49,247 bases of DNA from contig JAWOEL010000057.1 of assembly GCA_046482735.1 (NCBI GenBank), positions 1-49,247 on the forward strand, in the 5' to 3' direction. The notes under the pieces were generated by a model. It was not told the origin of the DNA and did not search any database. It worked only from the letters and a program-made list of their open reading frames with translations. Numbering within the stretch: position 1 is the stretch's first letter; each line of letters begins with the position of its first letter. Shown one piece after another: positions 27,280 through 35,190 of this stretch. The DNA is from JAQICB01 sp046482735 (lineage in GTDB: Bacteria > Bacteroidota > Bacteroidia > Bacteroidales > UBA1715). The position numbers and the translations under genes were made by a program.

Positions 27280-27948
27280 ATGAGCTCATCTACCCACCCC
27301 CCCCAAGATATGGTACTTACACTTGCAGAAAAAGTAATTCATGCAGGAACACAGCTTCAACGGCTACCACTACAAAAAATTCATAGCACACTGCAATCCG
27401 TTTTAAAAGAGTTTCCACATATACTCTGGCATCATCCGGAAATATGGAAACTTGCAAAAGTATATATAATTATGTATCATTCAGATGTTGACGAAGATGA
27501 AGATAAAAACATAACAATGATAGAGCACGCCTACATATTTGCACAACGAACTATTGATATGTACGAACAAGACAAACACAACGTGCCAAAAAAAGATTAC
27601 TTTACCGCACTCCACACCCAAGTATTATTACTGGCAACTTGTGGCGAATGCTATATTCCGACTTTAGTACAATTATACACCCAAAATCCACATACCATAG
27701 ACACAGAAATAAGACGAGTAGCCAGAAACTTATCGAGTACAATGCTTGAATATATTGAATATGCACTGATAGACAAAATAACTCAGAATTTTGACGGACT
27801 TATGAACGACGAATTTCTGGAAGACCGTTGTTATTTTCTCGAACACGAACATGAGGAATTATCTCTCAAACGTATAAATTATGCTCACAAAGTAAATAAT
27901 AAAATGATATTTGATTTGCAAAAAGAATATATACAATGGTCACAATAA
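27280..27948 (+). CDS. Unknown helical protein with a C8 tract in its first codons
   Basis: I do not recognise this 222-residue protein. It is rich in predicted helix, has no signal peptide or membrane segment, and includes an acidic patch DVDEDEDKN near residue 70. TPR-like or all-helical folding is plausible (MVLTLAEKVIHAGTQL; WKLAKVYIIMYHS; MLEYIEYALIDKITQNFDG). Codons 6-9 contain eight consecutive C (27297-27304), rare in this genome; an in-frame ATG at 27310 lies just after. It is 6 bases downstream of the HD phosphohydrolase and probably shares its transcript, so a functional link with HD signalling is a fair guess but only inference. It has no visible tie to sufE, which has its own promoter. 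Confidence 0.7.
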   Translation: MSSSTHPPQDMVLTLAEKVIHAGTQLQRLPLQKIHSTLQSVLKEFPHILWHHPEIWKLAKVYIIMYHSDVDEDEDKNITMIEHAYIFAQRTIDMYEQDKHNVPKKDYFTALHTQVLLLATCGECYIPTLVQLYTQNPHTIDTEIRRVARNLSSTMLEYIEYALIDKITQNFDGLMNDEFLEDRCYFLEHEHEELSLKRINYAHKVNNKMIFDLQKEYIQWSQ

Positions 27949-28018
27949 TCACCCCACATACTCTATAAAAAACATAAAATAATTACACATATCATATTAT
28001 AGTAGTTGCATAAATTTA

Positions 28019-28026
28019 TACATTTG
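28019..28026 (+). promoter_or_regulatory. -7 box for the sufE operon
   Basis: TACATTTG (TAnnTTTG) ends 21 bases before the sufE ATG at 28048. The next three genes follow with gaps of 3, 10 and 7 bases, so this promoter probably drives all four. Confidence 0.5.
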
Positions 28027-28047
28027 CCATTATAAAAATTAACAATT

Positions 28048-28470
28048 ATGACAATAAACGAAATTCAGGATCAAATAATCGAAGAATTTGAAATATTTGA
28101 CGATTGGTTAGACAAATATCAATATTTAATAGATTTAAGTAAAGATTTACCACTGATAGACGACCAATATAAAAAAGATACATATGTAATAAAAGGATGT
28201 CAATCGCAAGTGTGGCTTGCAGCAGAATACAAAGATGGTACCATATTTTATACAGCAGACAGTGATGCTGTTATTACAAAAGGAATAATTGCACTGCTCA
28301 TACGGGTACTTTCCGGACAAAAAGCCACCGATATTATTGACACAGAATTATATTTTATAGAAAAAATAGGGTTAAAAGAAAATTTATCACCAACCCGATC
28401 TAATGGATTGGTGGCTATGATAAAACAAATGAAACTATATGCAATAGCATATAATCACAAAAACAAATAG
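28048..28470 (+). CDS. sufE: SufE: cysteine desulfurase sulfur acceptor for Fe-S assembly
   Basis: A 140-residue SufE protein, which accepts persulfide sulfur from the SufS desulfurase and passes it to the SufBCD scaffold. The active cysteine is Cys51 in IKGCQSQVW, the hallmark loop of the family, with the N-terminal helix (QDQIIEEFEIFDDWLDKYQYLIDL) and later DxTKGIIALLIRVLSGQ-type helix. Length is normal. The DUF59 gene follows after 3 bases. SufS and SufBCD are not in the window. Confidence 0.93.
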   Translation: MTINEIQDQIIEEFEIFDDWLDKYQYLIDLSKDLPLIDDQYKKDTYVIKGCQSQVWLAAEYKDGTIFYTADSDAVITKGIIALLIRVLSGQKATDIIDTELYFIEKIGLKENLSPTRSNGLVAMIKQMKLYAIAYNHKNK

Positions 28471-28473
28471 CAT

Positions 28474-28791
28474 ATGAGTTCTGATACCGAAAAAATAAAG
28501 AAAGAAATAACAGAAACATTACAAAGTATATACGACCCGGAAATACCGGTTAACATATATGACTTAGGATTAATTTATGAAATAGACATTGACAAACTTC
28601 CGGAGGTTTCTATACTTATGACGCTCACCTCCCCTAATTGTCCAATGACAGATGTTATAGTATATCAAATTCAAAACCGCCTCACTTTAATAGACGGGGT
28701 AGAAAATGTGTTTGTAGACATTACGTTTGACCCACCGTGGGATAAAGAAATGATAAGTGAAGAAGGTCAACTAAAATTAGGTTTTTTATAA
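28474..28791 (+). CDS. DUF59/MIP18-family Fe-S assembly protein (SufT-like)
   Basis: A 105-residue protein made almost entirely of the DUF59 domain: YDPEIPVNIYDLGLIYEI is the characteristic N-terminal block, and the invariant cysteine is Cys56 in SPNCPMTD. The family helps maturation of iron-sulfur proteins (SufT and its MIP18 relatives). It directly follows sufE, as is common in Bacteroidota, which supports the Fe-S role. It ends 10 bases before the wbpE-like gene, a linkage that is probably operonic convenience rather than a shared function. Confidence 0.9.
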   Translation: MSSDTEKIKKEITETLQSIYDPEIPVNIYDLGLIYEIDIDKLPEVSILMTLTSPNCPMTDVIVYQIQNRLTLIDGVENVFVDITFDPPWDKEMISEEGQLKLGFL

Positions 28792-28801
28792 GCAATCAGA
28801 T

Positions 28802-29917
28802 ATGACTAACATTCAAATGGTTGACTTGCACAGTCAATACAAGGCTATTAAGACAGACATAGACACAGCCATATCGCAGGTAATAAATCAATCAGCATTT
28901 ATTAATGGAAGCGATGTAAAAGATTTTCAACACGAGCTCCGGGAATACCTCAAATGTTCATATGCAATCACTTGTGGAAATGGCACAGATGCACTCACAT
29001 TAGCATTAATGGCCTTAGATTTAGAACCCGGCAGTGAAATTATTACAGCCGACTTCACCTTTGTTGCAACAGCCGAAGCTATAGCACACGTTGGCCTCAC
29101 CCCCGTTCTTGTAGACGTAGACCCCAACACATATACGATAGACTGCACAAAAATAACTGAAGCAATAACACCAAAAACCCGAGCCATTATGCCGGTTCAC
29201 CCTTTTGGTCAGGCAGCCGACATGAATGCTATTATGACTATTGCCCATAAGCATAACTTATTTGTAATAGAAGATGCAGCACAATGTTTTGGTGCAGAAT
29301 ACAATTATAAGGGAACACACAAAAAATTAGGTACTATAGGTGACATAGGATGTACGTCTTTTTTTCCTTCAAAAAATTTAGGCTGTTTTGGAGATGGCGG
29401 AGCTGTTTTTACTCATGATTCAGAAAAAGCAGATACCATACAAGCATTGGCAAATCATGGTTCTCTTAAAAAATATTACCACTCACACATAGGCATCAAT
29501 TCACGATTAGATTCCATACAAGCTGCTATACTTCGTATAAAACTTCGCCATATAGATGCCTATAACGAAGCCCGGCAACATGCGGCACAAACATATACAC
29601 ACATGCTTTCGCAAGCAAAGTGGATACAAACGCCAACTTACCAAAAAGACTCCTCACATGTCTTTCATCAATACACTATACAAACTCAGGTTCACAATAT
29701 AACACTGCAAGCATATTTACGCGAACACGGCATTCCTTCAATGATATATTACCCGGTACCAATGCACGAACAAGAAGCCCTTAAACCCTACAATCCTAAA
29801 CAATGCCCGGTTTCTAAACAATTATCTCACTCAGTTTTAAGTTTACCAATGCATACTGAATTACCGAACGAACACATAACTTATATTTGCAATACTATTT
29901 TATCATACAAAGCATAA
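28802..29917 (+). CDS. DegT/DnrJ/EryC1/StrS sugar aminotransferase, WbpE-like
   Basis: A PLP-dependent aminotransferase (371 residues) of the nucleotide-sugar family. The catalytic Lys is K191 in FFPSKNLGCFGDGG; GNGTDAL near 59-65 and EDAAQCFGA near 157-165 bind the cofactor phosphate and ring. Sugar selectivity cannot be read directly, but the gene right after it, 7 bases away, codes for a WbpD-like N-acetyltransferase. The pair matches the WbpE-WbpD (WlbC-WlbB) steps of UDP-2,3-diacetamido-2,3-dideoxy-glucuronate synthesis, a surface-glycan precursor. The other enzymes of that pathway (WbpA, WbpB) are not in the window. Specificity is inference from neighbourhood. Confidence 0.88.
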   Translation: MTNIQMVDLHSQYKAIKTDIDTAISQVINQSAFINGSDVKDFQHELREYLKCSYAITCGNGTDALTLALMALDLEPGSEIITADFTFVATAEAIAHVGLTPVLVDVDPNTYTIDCTKITEAITPKTRAIMPVHPFGQAADMNAIMTIAHKHNLFVIEDAAQCFGAEYNYKGTHKKLGTIGDIGCTSFFPSKNLGCFGDGGAVFTHDSEKADTIQALANHGSLKKYYHSHIGINSRLDSIQAAILRIKLRHIDAYNEARQHAAQTYTHMLSQAKWIQTPTYQKDSSHVFHQYTIQTQVHNITLQAYLREHGIPSMIYYPVPMHEQEALKPYNPKQCPVSKQLSHSVLSLPMHTELPNEHITYICNTILSYKA

Positions 29918-29924
29918 ACTCATA

Positions 29925-30509
29925 ATGAATTCAGATTTTTTTGCACATGAAACAGCAGTAATTGATAATGACTGTACAATAGGAAAAGGTACAAAAATTT
30001 GGCATTTTTCTCACATTATGCCACACTGTACAATAGGGAAAAAGTGTAATATCGGACAAAATGTGGTTGTGTCTCCGGATGTTACATTAGGAAACAATGT
30101 AAAAGTACAAAATAATGTATCTATTTACACCGGTGTTGAATGCGAAGACGATGTTTTTTTAGGTCCTTCTATGGTTTTTACGAATATTTTAAATCCACGC
30201 AGTGCCATAGTTCGCAAATCAGAATACGTACAAACACGTGTACAAAAAGGTGCAAGCATAGGTGCAAATGCAACTATCGTATGTGGTATTACTATAGGTG
30301 CATATGCCCTCATCGGTGCTGGTGCTGTTGTTACAAAAAACATAAAACCATACGCATTAATTGTAGGAAACCCCGGCACACAAATAGGATGGGTAAGTGA
30401 ATATGGCCATACCCTAAAATTTGATGCTAACAACACAGCTTCATGCCCCGAAAGCGGACAAATATATATATTCCATCCTGATAAAAATGAGATTACCCCT
30501 TCTTCTTGA
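29925..30509 (+). CDS. Hexapeptide-repeat acyltransferase, WbpD-like sugar N-acetyltransferase
   Basis: A 194-residue left-handed beta-helix transferase. Hexapeptide repeats fill ~15-150, with CTIGKGTKIWHFSHIMPHC and NIGQNVVVSPDVTLGNNVKVQ typical of UDP-sugar N-acetyltransferases of the WbpD type; the opening HETAVIDNDCTIGKGTKIWHF segment is characteristic. It should transfer acetyl from acetyl-CoA to the amine formed by the preceding aminotransferase. 7-base spacing supports cotranscription. The region 30510-30731 after it (about 220 bases) has no gene or clear terminator. Confidence 0.9.
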   Translation: MNSDFFAHETAVIDNDCTIGKGTKIWHFSHIMPHCTIGKKCNIGQNVVVSPDVTLGNNVKVQNNVSIYTGVECEDDVFLGPSMVFTNILNPRSAIVRKSEYVQTRVQKGASIGANATIVCGITIGAYALIGAGAVVTKNIKPYALIVGNPGTQIGWVSEYGHTLKFDANNTASCPESGQIYIFHPDKNEITPSS

Positions 30510-30731
30510 TACACGTTCTTTGCATGCATCAATTATATCTACAAAATACTATATCATTGAATGAAACATTATTTTTTTGGTATAATCCAGACTCTCCACT
30601 TTAAAACACACAAAAAACTCCCGATATGTGTTCATCATCCGAACTTACAAAAAATCAGTTGAAACAACGCTCAGTACGCACCAAATAAGAAATTTTACAC
30701 ACTGCAATTATGAATGAATAAGAAAAAATTA

Positions 30732-30739
30732 TATCTTTG
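30732..30739 (+). promoter_or_regulatory. -7 box for the bifunctional nuclease gene
   Basis: TATCTTTG (TAnnTTTG) ends 34 bases before ATG 30774. Confidence 0.5.
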
Positions 30740-30773
30740 GATTTTAGACATGTAAAGAAAAACATTCATTTTC

Positions 30774-31382
30774 ATGATAAAAGTACAACTGCAAATATTA
30801 GGATTATCATATAGCCAGACACAAGACAATGCTTACGTTCTTATTCTTGTGGAAGACGGAGGTGACCGACGAATGCCTATTATTATAGGTGGTGCAGAAG
30901 CACAAGCTATCGCTATCGAACTCGAAAAAATGAAGCCACCTCGTCCTCTCACTCATGATTTATTTAAAAACATGGCCGAAACTTTTGATATAAGTATGTC
31001 TGAAGTATTAATATACAGACTTGAAGAAGGAATTTTTTATTCAAAAATAATACTTCACAAAGAAGACAAAACCATTGAAATTGACTCGCGAACATCAGAT
31101 GCTGTTGCACTTGCTATTCGGTTTAATTGCCCAATATACACAACACCTGAGGTGCTTATGAAAGCTGGTGTTGTTCTCGATGCAGACAGTGATAATGACA
31201 CAGAACCATTCCCTCGACAGACTGACAGTAAGCTGAGTGAAGAAATCGATTCTCCTGAAGCTCAAATTTCATTTGCCACTGATGACGAATTGCATGCCAT
31301 GTTGGACGAATCTATAGAAACAGAAGATTATGAGTTGGCATCAAAAATCCGGGACGAAATTAATAAACGAAAGAATCAGTAA
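30774..31382 (+). CDS. Bifunctional nuclease family (BFN/DUF151) protein with UVR motif
   Basis: A 202-residue cytoplasmic protein. The BFN/DUF151 domain fills ~1-135 (VLILVEDGGDRRMPIIIGGAEAQAIAIELE; EIDSRTSDAVALAIRFNCPIYT). A C-terminal UVR motif, ~160-200 (ELHAMLDESIETEDYELASKIRDEINKRK region), like that of UvrB/UvrC, mediates protein contact. The family is named after a plant nuclease; in bacteria its role is unsettled. It ends 8 bases before the AlkC gene on the same strand, so the two may share transcription. The call of the domains is secure, function is not. Confidence 0.9.
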   Translation: MIKVQLQILGLSYSQTQDNAYVLILVEDGGDRRMPIIIGGAEAQAIAIELEKMKPPRPLTHDLFKNMAETFDISMSEVLIYRLEEGIFYSKIILHKEDKTIEIDSRTSDAVALAIRFNCPIYTTPEVLMKAGVVLDADSDNDTEPFPRQTDSKLSEEIDSPEAQISFATDDELHAMLDESIETEDYELASKIRDEINKRKNQ

Positions 31383-31390
31383 TAATAAAT

Positions 31391-32491
31391 ATGCCGGCAC
31401 GCCTGAAGGATATTTTCTCGGAAGATTTTTTTGCGTTTTTTCTGGATGAAATTTCCGCAATATATCCTCTTGATACGAAACTTTTTTTGAATACTGTATA
31501 TGTGGATTCGTGGGCTGAAAAAAGTCTCACTGAGCGTATTGAACATATTGCGGTGTGTTTGCATGCATGTTTGCCTCTTTCTTATGCCAAACACATTCAA
31601 ATTCTTCAGAAATTTTGTGCTCGCACCGAACAATCTCTTCAGTCTGATTGGAAATTGGGATATATGTTTATCCCAAAATTCATTGAATTATACGGATTGA
31701 ATGACTTTGAAACATCTATGCGTGCAATAGAGCATATTACAAAATGTACGAGTTGTGAATTTGCAATTCGTCCGTTTATTATGAAATATCCTCAGGAAAC
31801 TATACTGCACATGTATGATTGGTCAAATCATTCTCACCCGAATGTTCGTCGCTTGTCGAGTGAAGGTTGTCGCCCAAGATTACCGTGGGGAAAACAAATT
31901 CCGCAGTTTATGGTATCTCCTCAAACGATTATGCCGATTCTGGAAAATCTTAAAACTGATTCTTCGGTTTTTGTGCAAAAAAGTGTTGCAAATAATCTTA
32001 ATGATATTTCGAAAGATAACCCGGAATATGTGCTTGCAGTATGCGAAAAATGGAAAAATACGCATCCGATTACTACCAAAATAATAAAACACGGTCTACG
32101 TACACTTCTCAAACAAGGGAATGAACGGGCATTGAAGCTCTGCGGAATTGTCGCTTCATCTCATGTTTCGGTTAGTGATTTTGTTGTGCACACGGCGGAA
32201 GTAACAAACAATAAACCATTGCAATTTTCATGTTGTATTCATAATTCTCACACAGAACCATGTCTTGTGCGAGTTGAATACCGACTTCATTTTGTGCGAA
32301 AAAACAACAGTTATACGCATAAAAATTTCTTTGTTCACGAACACATGTATGCAGCTCACGAAACAAAAAAAATCACCAAAACGCATTCATTTCAACCACG
32401 TGCAACTCGTGTGTATTATCCCGGGAAGCATTGTATTGAAGTAATTGTAAATGGGCGATTGTGTGGAGAAAGAGGATTTTATTTCTCGTAA
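31391..32491 (+). CDS. alkC: AlkC-type DNA glycosylase for alkylated bases
   Basis: A 366-residue HEAT-like-repeat DNA glycosylase. The AlkC/AlkD family excises N3-methyladenine-type lesions without flipping the base. The block SSEGCRPRLPWG at ~155-167 is a family signature, and helical repeats run from ~30 to ~255. A C-terminal beta-rich region (~265-366), with VHTAEVTNNKPLQFSCCIHN and the closing RVYYPGKHCIEVIVNGR, matches the immunoglobulin-like domain found in AlkC but not in AlkD. It lies 8 bases after the BFN gene. Both lie in the stretch of plus-strand DNA that turns from C>G to G>C. Together with the toxin-antitoxin module, that hints at a more mobile block. Confidence 0.85.
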   Translation: MPARLKDIFSEDFFAFFLDEISAIYPLDTKLFLNTVYVDSWAEKSLTERIEHIAVCLHACLPLSYAKHIQILQKFCARTEQSLQSDWKLGYMFIPKFIELYGLNDFETSMRAIEHITKCTSCEFAIRPFIMKYPQETILHMYDWSNHSHPNVRRLSSEGCRPRLPWGKQIPQFMVSPQTIMPILENLKTDSSVFVQKSVANNLNDISKDNPEYVLAVCEKWKNTHPITTKIIKHGLRTLLKQGNERALKLCGIVASSHVSVSDFVVHTAEVTNNKPLQFSCCIHNSHTEPCLVRVEYRLHFVRKNNSYTHKNFFVHEHMYAAHETKKITKTHSFQPRATRVYYPGKHCIEVIVNGRLCGERGFYFS

Positions 32492-32543
32492 AAATCTGCT
32501 GTTTATTTTTGTAAAGAAAAATTGATTCCCTTATAAAACACAT

Positions 32544-32551
32544 TATCTTTG
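32544..32551 (+). promoter_or_regulatory. -7 box for the toxin-antitoxin operon
   Basis: TATCTTTG ends 24 bases before ATG 32576 and overlaps an in-frame TTG (32549), so the antitoxin start is placed at 32576. Confidence 0.5.
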
Positions 32552-32575
32552 TATAAGAAAAAATATGAAAGAATT

Positions 32576-32791
32576 ATGGAAACATTTACAATTGATATAC
32601 TAAATCCGAAAGCAAAAAAAATATTGAAAGGATTAGCTGATTTAAAATTAATAAGTATTAAAAAGAAAGAAAAGAAATCAGACTTTATTCAAATGCTTTC
32701 AGATTTAAGAGAAAATGTTGATTCTCCACCTACTCTTAATGACATAACGACAGAAGTTGAATCTGTTAGAAAATCCAGATATGATCAATAA
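32576..32791 (+). CDS. Putative antitoxin of a PIN-type toxin-antitoxin pair
   Basis: A 71-residue, highly charged protein (FTIDILNPKAKKILKGLADL, then KKKEKKSDFIQMLSDLRENV). Its start resembles a short strand then helix of ribbon-helix-helix-like antitoxins (METFTIDILNP..AKKILKGLAD). It is identified mainly by position: it lies directly upstream of, and overlaps by 11 bases, a PIN toxin gene. It probably binds the toxin and represses the operon promoter. No database match was made. The start at ATG 32576 fits the promoter at 32544-32551. Confidence 0.72.
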   Translation: METFTIDILNPKAKKILKGLADLKLISIKKKEKKSDFIQMLSDLRENVDSPPTLNDITTEVESVRKSRYDQ

Positions 32792-33200
32792 TAAAATAAA
32801 AATAATTATTGACACTAATCTTTGGATAAGTTATTTAATTTCACGCAAATATGCACAATTAGATGAAATTATAAATAATAAGCAAATTAAGCTGCTTTTT
32901 TCAAAAGAATTAATTGAAGAAATTGTAATGGTTATGCAAAGACCAAAACTAGCTTCATATTTTTCACAAATTGATGCAGAAAATGTAATACATCTAATTG
33001 AAAATATTGGAAAACTGATTCAAGTCTCATCCAATATTTCAATTTGTAGAGACGTAAAAGATAATTTTTTACTTAATTTAGCTAAAGATGGTAAAGCAGA
33101 TTTTTTAATTACCGGAGATAATGATTTATTAGTTTTGAAAAAAATTAATAAAACACAAATCATTACTATGAATGATTTTTTATCAAATTTTGACACATAA
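32781..33200 (+). CDS. PIN-domain toxin (putative toxin-antitoxin ribonuclease)
   Basis: A 139-residue PIN protein. D11 in KIIIDTNLWIS, an acidic residue in ELIEEIVMVM, and the terminal acidic pair in DFLITGDNDLLVLKK form the metal site of the PIN nuclease fold. The length and pattern, including VMQRPKLASYF, resemble the putative toxin family TIGR00305, and an antitoxin-like gene overlaps its start by 11 bases. Such toxins cleave RNA when the antitoxin is degraded. Its stop is followed after only 5 bases by a sugar aminotransferase gene. Targets cannot be read from the sequence. Confidence 0.86.
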   Translation: MINNKIKIIIDTNLWISYLISRKYAQLDEIINNKQIKLLFSKELIEEIVMVMQRPKLASYFSQIDAENVIHLIENIGKLIQVSSNISICRDVKDNFLLNLAKDGKADFLITGDNDLLVLKKINKTQIITMNDFLSNFDT

Positions 33201-33205
33201 AAACT

Positions 33206-34258
33206 ATGATTTTACCAAATGATTTTAAAGCTGAATATGCTGCCTTGGAAACGGAAATACAATCGGCTGTAACTGAGTTTTTCGCAAAAGGTTGGTATGT
33301 ATTAGGCGAAGAAGTTTCGTCTTTTGAACAGGAATTTGCCCACTATATCGGGCAAGACTATTGCGTTGGTGTTGCAAATGGCTTAGAAGCCTTGTTTTTA
33401 GCACTAAAATCATTAGATGTAAAAGAAGGCGATGAGGTTATTGTGCCATCAAATACGTATATAGCATCAGTTCTTGCAGTTTCGCATGTGGGAGCAACAC
33501 CGGTATTTGTAGAGCCGAACCCCCGAACGTATAATATTGATGTTTCTAAAATTGAGGCTGCAATTACTGATCGGACAAAAGTTATTCTCCCGGTTCATTT
33601 ATACGGACTTATTTCTGATATGCCGGCAATAATGCATATTGCAGAAAAGCATAACATATATGTTGTGGAAGATTGTGCTCAGGCTCATGGAGCAATGGTT
33701 AACGGAAAAAAAGCCGGAAGTTTTGGACATATTAATGCATTTAGTTTTTATCCGACAAAAAATCTTGGAGCATACGGCGATGCAGGGGCTATAACGACGA
33801 ATGATGAATCTTTAGCAAAGAAAATTATTATGCTCCGTAATTATGGTTGCGAAGTGCGGTATCAAAATGAAGTTATCGGATATAATTCCCGACTCGATGA
33901 ATTGCAAGCAGCATTGCTTCGCATAAAATTACGGTATCTCGACAGTTGGAATGCAAAACGCAGAGAATATGCCAATATATTTCGCTCAGAATTTAGTCAT
34001 AAAGACTGGATATTCCCACATGTTCCTGAGGGGTATGAGCATGCGTATCACCAGTTTGTTGTGCAATCAGATAATCGTGAAACAGACATGAAAGAGTTGG
34101 AGGAACAGGGCTATAAATGCCTTATACATTACCCGATACCTCCCTATAAATCCAATGCATATAAGGAACAATTTGCAAATCTCACATTCCCTGTAGCTGA
34201 TGCATTGGCAGAAAAAGTTTTTAGTTTACCTTTGCATGGAAAAATGTGGAATAAATAA
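33206..34258 (+). CDS. DegT/DnrJ/EryC1/StrS sugar aminotransferase, QdtB/FdtB-like, with short C-terminus
   Basis: A second PLP-dependent nucleotide-sugar aminotransferase, 350 residues. The catalytic Lys is in SFYPTKNLGAYGDAG; EDCAQAHGA and GVANGLEAL bind PLP. It resembles the enzymes that make dTDP-3-amino-3,6-dideoxyhexoses (QdtB, FdtB), so it likely builds a surface-glycan sugar. The normal family continues after SLPLHGKM with about 15-25 residues of a final helix; here the protein ends at MWNK. The stop and the 8-base gap to the next gene look natural, so either a truncated C-terminus or a small deletion is possible. It begins 5 bases after the PIN toxin gene. Confidence 0.87.
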   Translation: MILPNDFKAEYAALETEIQSAVTEFFAKGWYVLGEEVSSFEQEFAHYIGQDYCVGVANGLEALFLALKSLDVKEGDEVIVPSNTYIASVLAVSHVGATPVFVEPNPRTYNIDVSKIEAAITDRTKVILPVHLYGLISDMPAIMHIAEKHNIYVVEDCAQAHGAMVNGKKAGSFGHINAFSFYPTKNLGAYGDAGAITTNDESLAKKIIMLRNYGCEVRYQNEVIGYNSRLDELQAALLRIKLRYLDSWNAKRREYANIFRSEFSHKDWIFPHVPEGYEHAYHQFVVQSDNRETDMKELEEQGYKCLIHYPIPPYKSNAYKEQFANLTFPVADALAEKVFSLPLHGKMWNK

Positions 34259-34266
34259 TAGCACGA

Positions 34267-35190
34267 ATGTATTCAATAATTTTACTTTCATACTTTAGTG
34301 AACAGCGCATCAAAAATGTATTTACACGGGTAAGTACAGCTCTTGAAAAAGAGCAAATTCCTTTTGAGTTTATAATCATGGATGATGGTTCAGATGATAA
34401 TTCTTATAAAGTTGCGTGTGATCTTGAGAAAGAAGATTCACGGGTTCGTGCATATCAGTTAAGCAAAAATTTTACCAGTCATTATTCGAAATTTGCTGCA
34501 TTTTCGGTGTGTAAAGGTGATTGTGCAACATCAATTCCCGATGATGAGCAATTACCGGTCGATATTATTATTAAAATGTATCGTACCTGGAAAAAAGGGC
34601 ATAAAATTGTCATGCCGTTTCGTATGACCAGAAACGACGGGAAGATTAAAGATGCATTTTCGAATTTATATTACAAAATGATGAATTCGTTTACCGATGT
34701 TACCTTCCCCAAAGGTGGTGCTGACGGGTTTTTGATTGACAGAGAAATTATTGATATTTTAAACACGCACATTTCACCTCGAAATACATCGACTACGGTT
34801 GAGGTGCTCCGTTTGGGATTTGACCCGGTTTTTATACCATTTGAACGACCACAAACAAAAAATAAATCACGATGGACTTTACGGAAAAAAATGCGACTTG
34901 CCTTCGATACTATTTTTGCATCGTCTAATTTCCCGATTCGCTTTATTTCTCGTTTAGGCATAGTATCATTTATTTTTTCGATTCTCCTTATTATATTATT
35001 AACCTATATAAAACTATCAGGAAAGAGTTCGATTGGTGGTGTATCAATGCCCGGGTGGACATCTATTCTTGCCTTTGTGTCGTTTTTCAGCGGATTAATT
35101 TTATTGTCACTTGCAATTGTTGCAGAATATATCTGGAAAATCCACGAAGAAGTAAAAGCCCGACCGGGATATATTATTAAAAAGAAATAA
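34267..35190 (+). CDS. Family 2 glycosyltransferase with two C-terminal membrane helices
   Basis: A 307-residue GT2 protein of the DPM1/undecaprenyl-phosphate sugar transferase kind. The nucleotide-sugar site is EFIIMDDGSDDNSY at ~34-47, and the acidic metal segment SIPDDEQLPVD at ~89-99. The lipid-transfer region NKSRWTLRKKMRLAFDTI at ~199-216 resembles the KxSRW/K motif of ArnC/GtrB-like enzymes. Two membrane helices follow at ~231-250 and ~266-288. It probably links a sugar to undecaprenyl phosphate at the inner membrane for later use by the GT-C enzymes that follow. Directly between the aminotransferase and DUF2079 genes in the same orientation. Confidence 0.85.
   Translation: MYSIILLSYFSEQRIKNVFTRVSTALEKEQIPFEFIIMDDGSDDNSYKVACDLEKEDSRVRAYQLSKNFTSHYSKFAAFSVCKGDCATSIPDDEQLPVDIIIKMYRTWKKGHKIVMPFRMTRNDGKIKDAFSNLYYKMMNSFTDVTFPKGGADGFLIDREIIDILNTHISPRNTSTTVEVLRLGFDPVFIPFERPQTKNKSRWTLRKKMRLAFDTIFASSNFPIRFISRLGIVSFIFSILLIILLTYIKLSGKSSIGGVSMPGWTSILAFVSFFSGLILLSLAIVAEYIWKIHEEVKARPGYIIKKK

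Noticed and set aside
30140..30400. 86-codon Cys/Arg-rich frame
   Set aside because: Shadow of the hexapeptide transferase in another frame; the composition is not protein-like.
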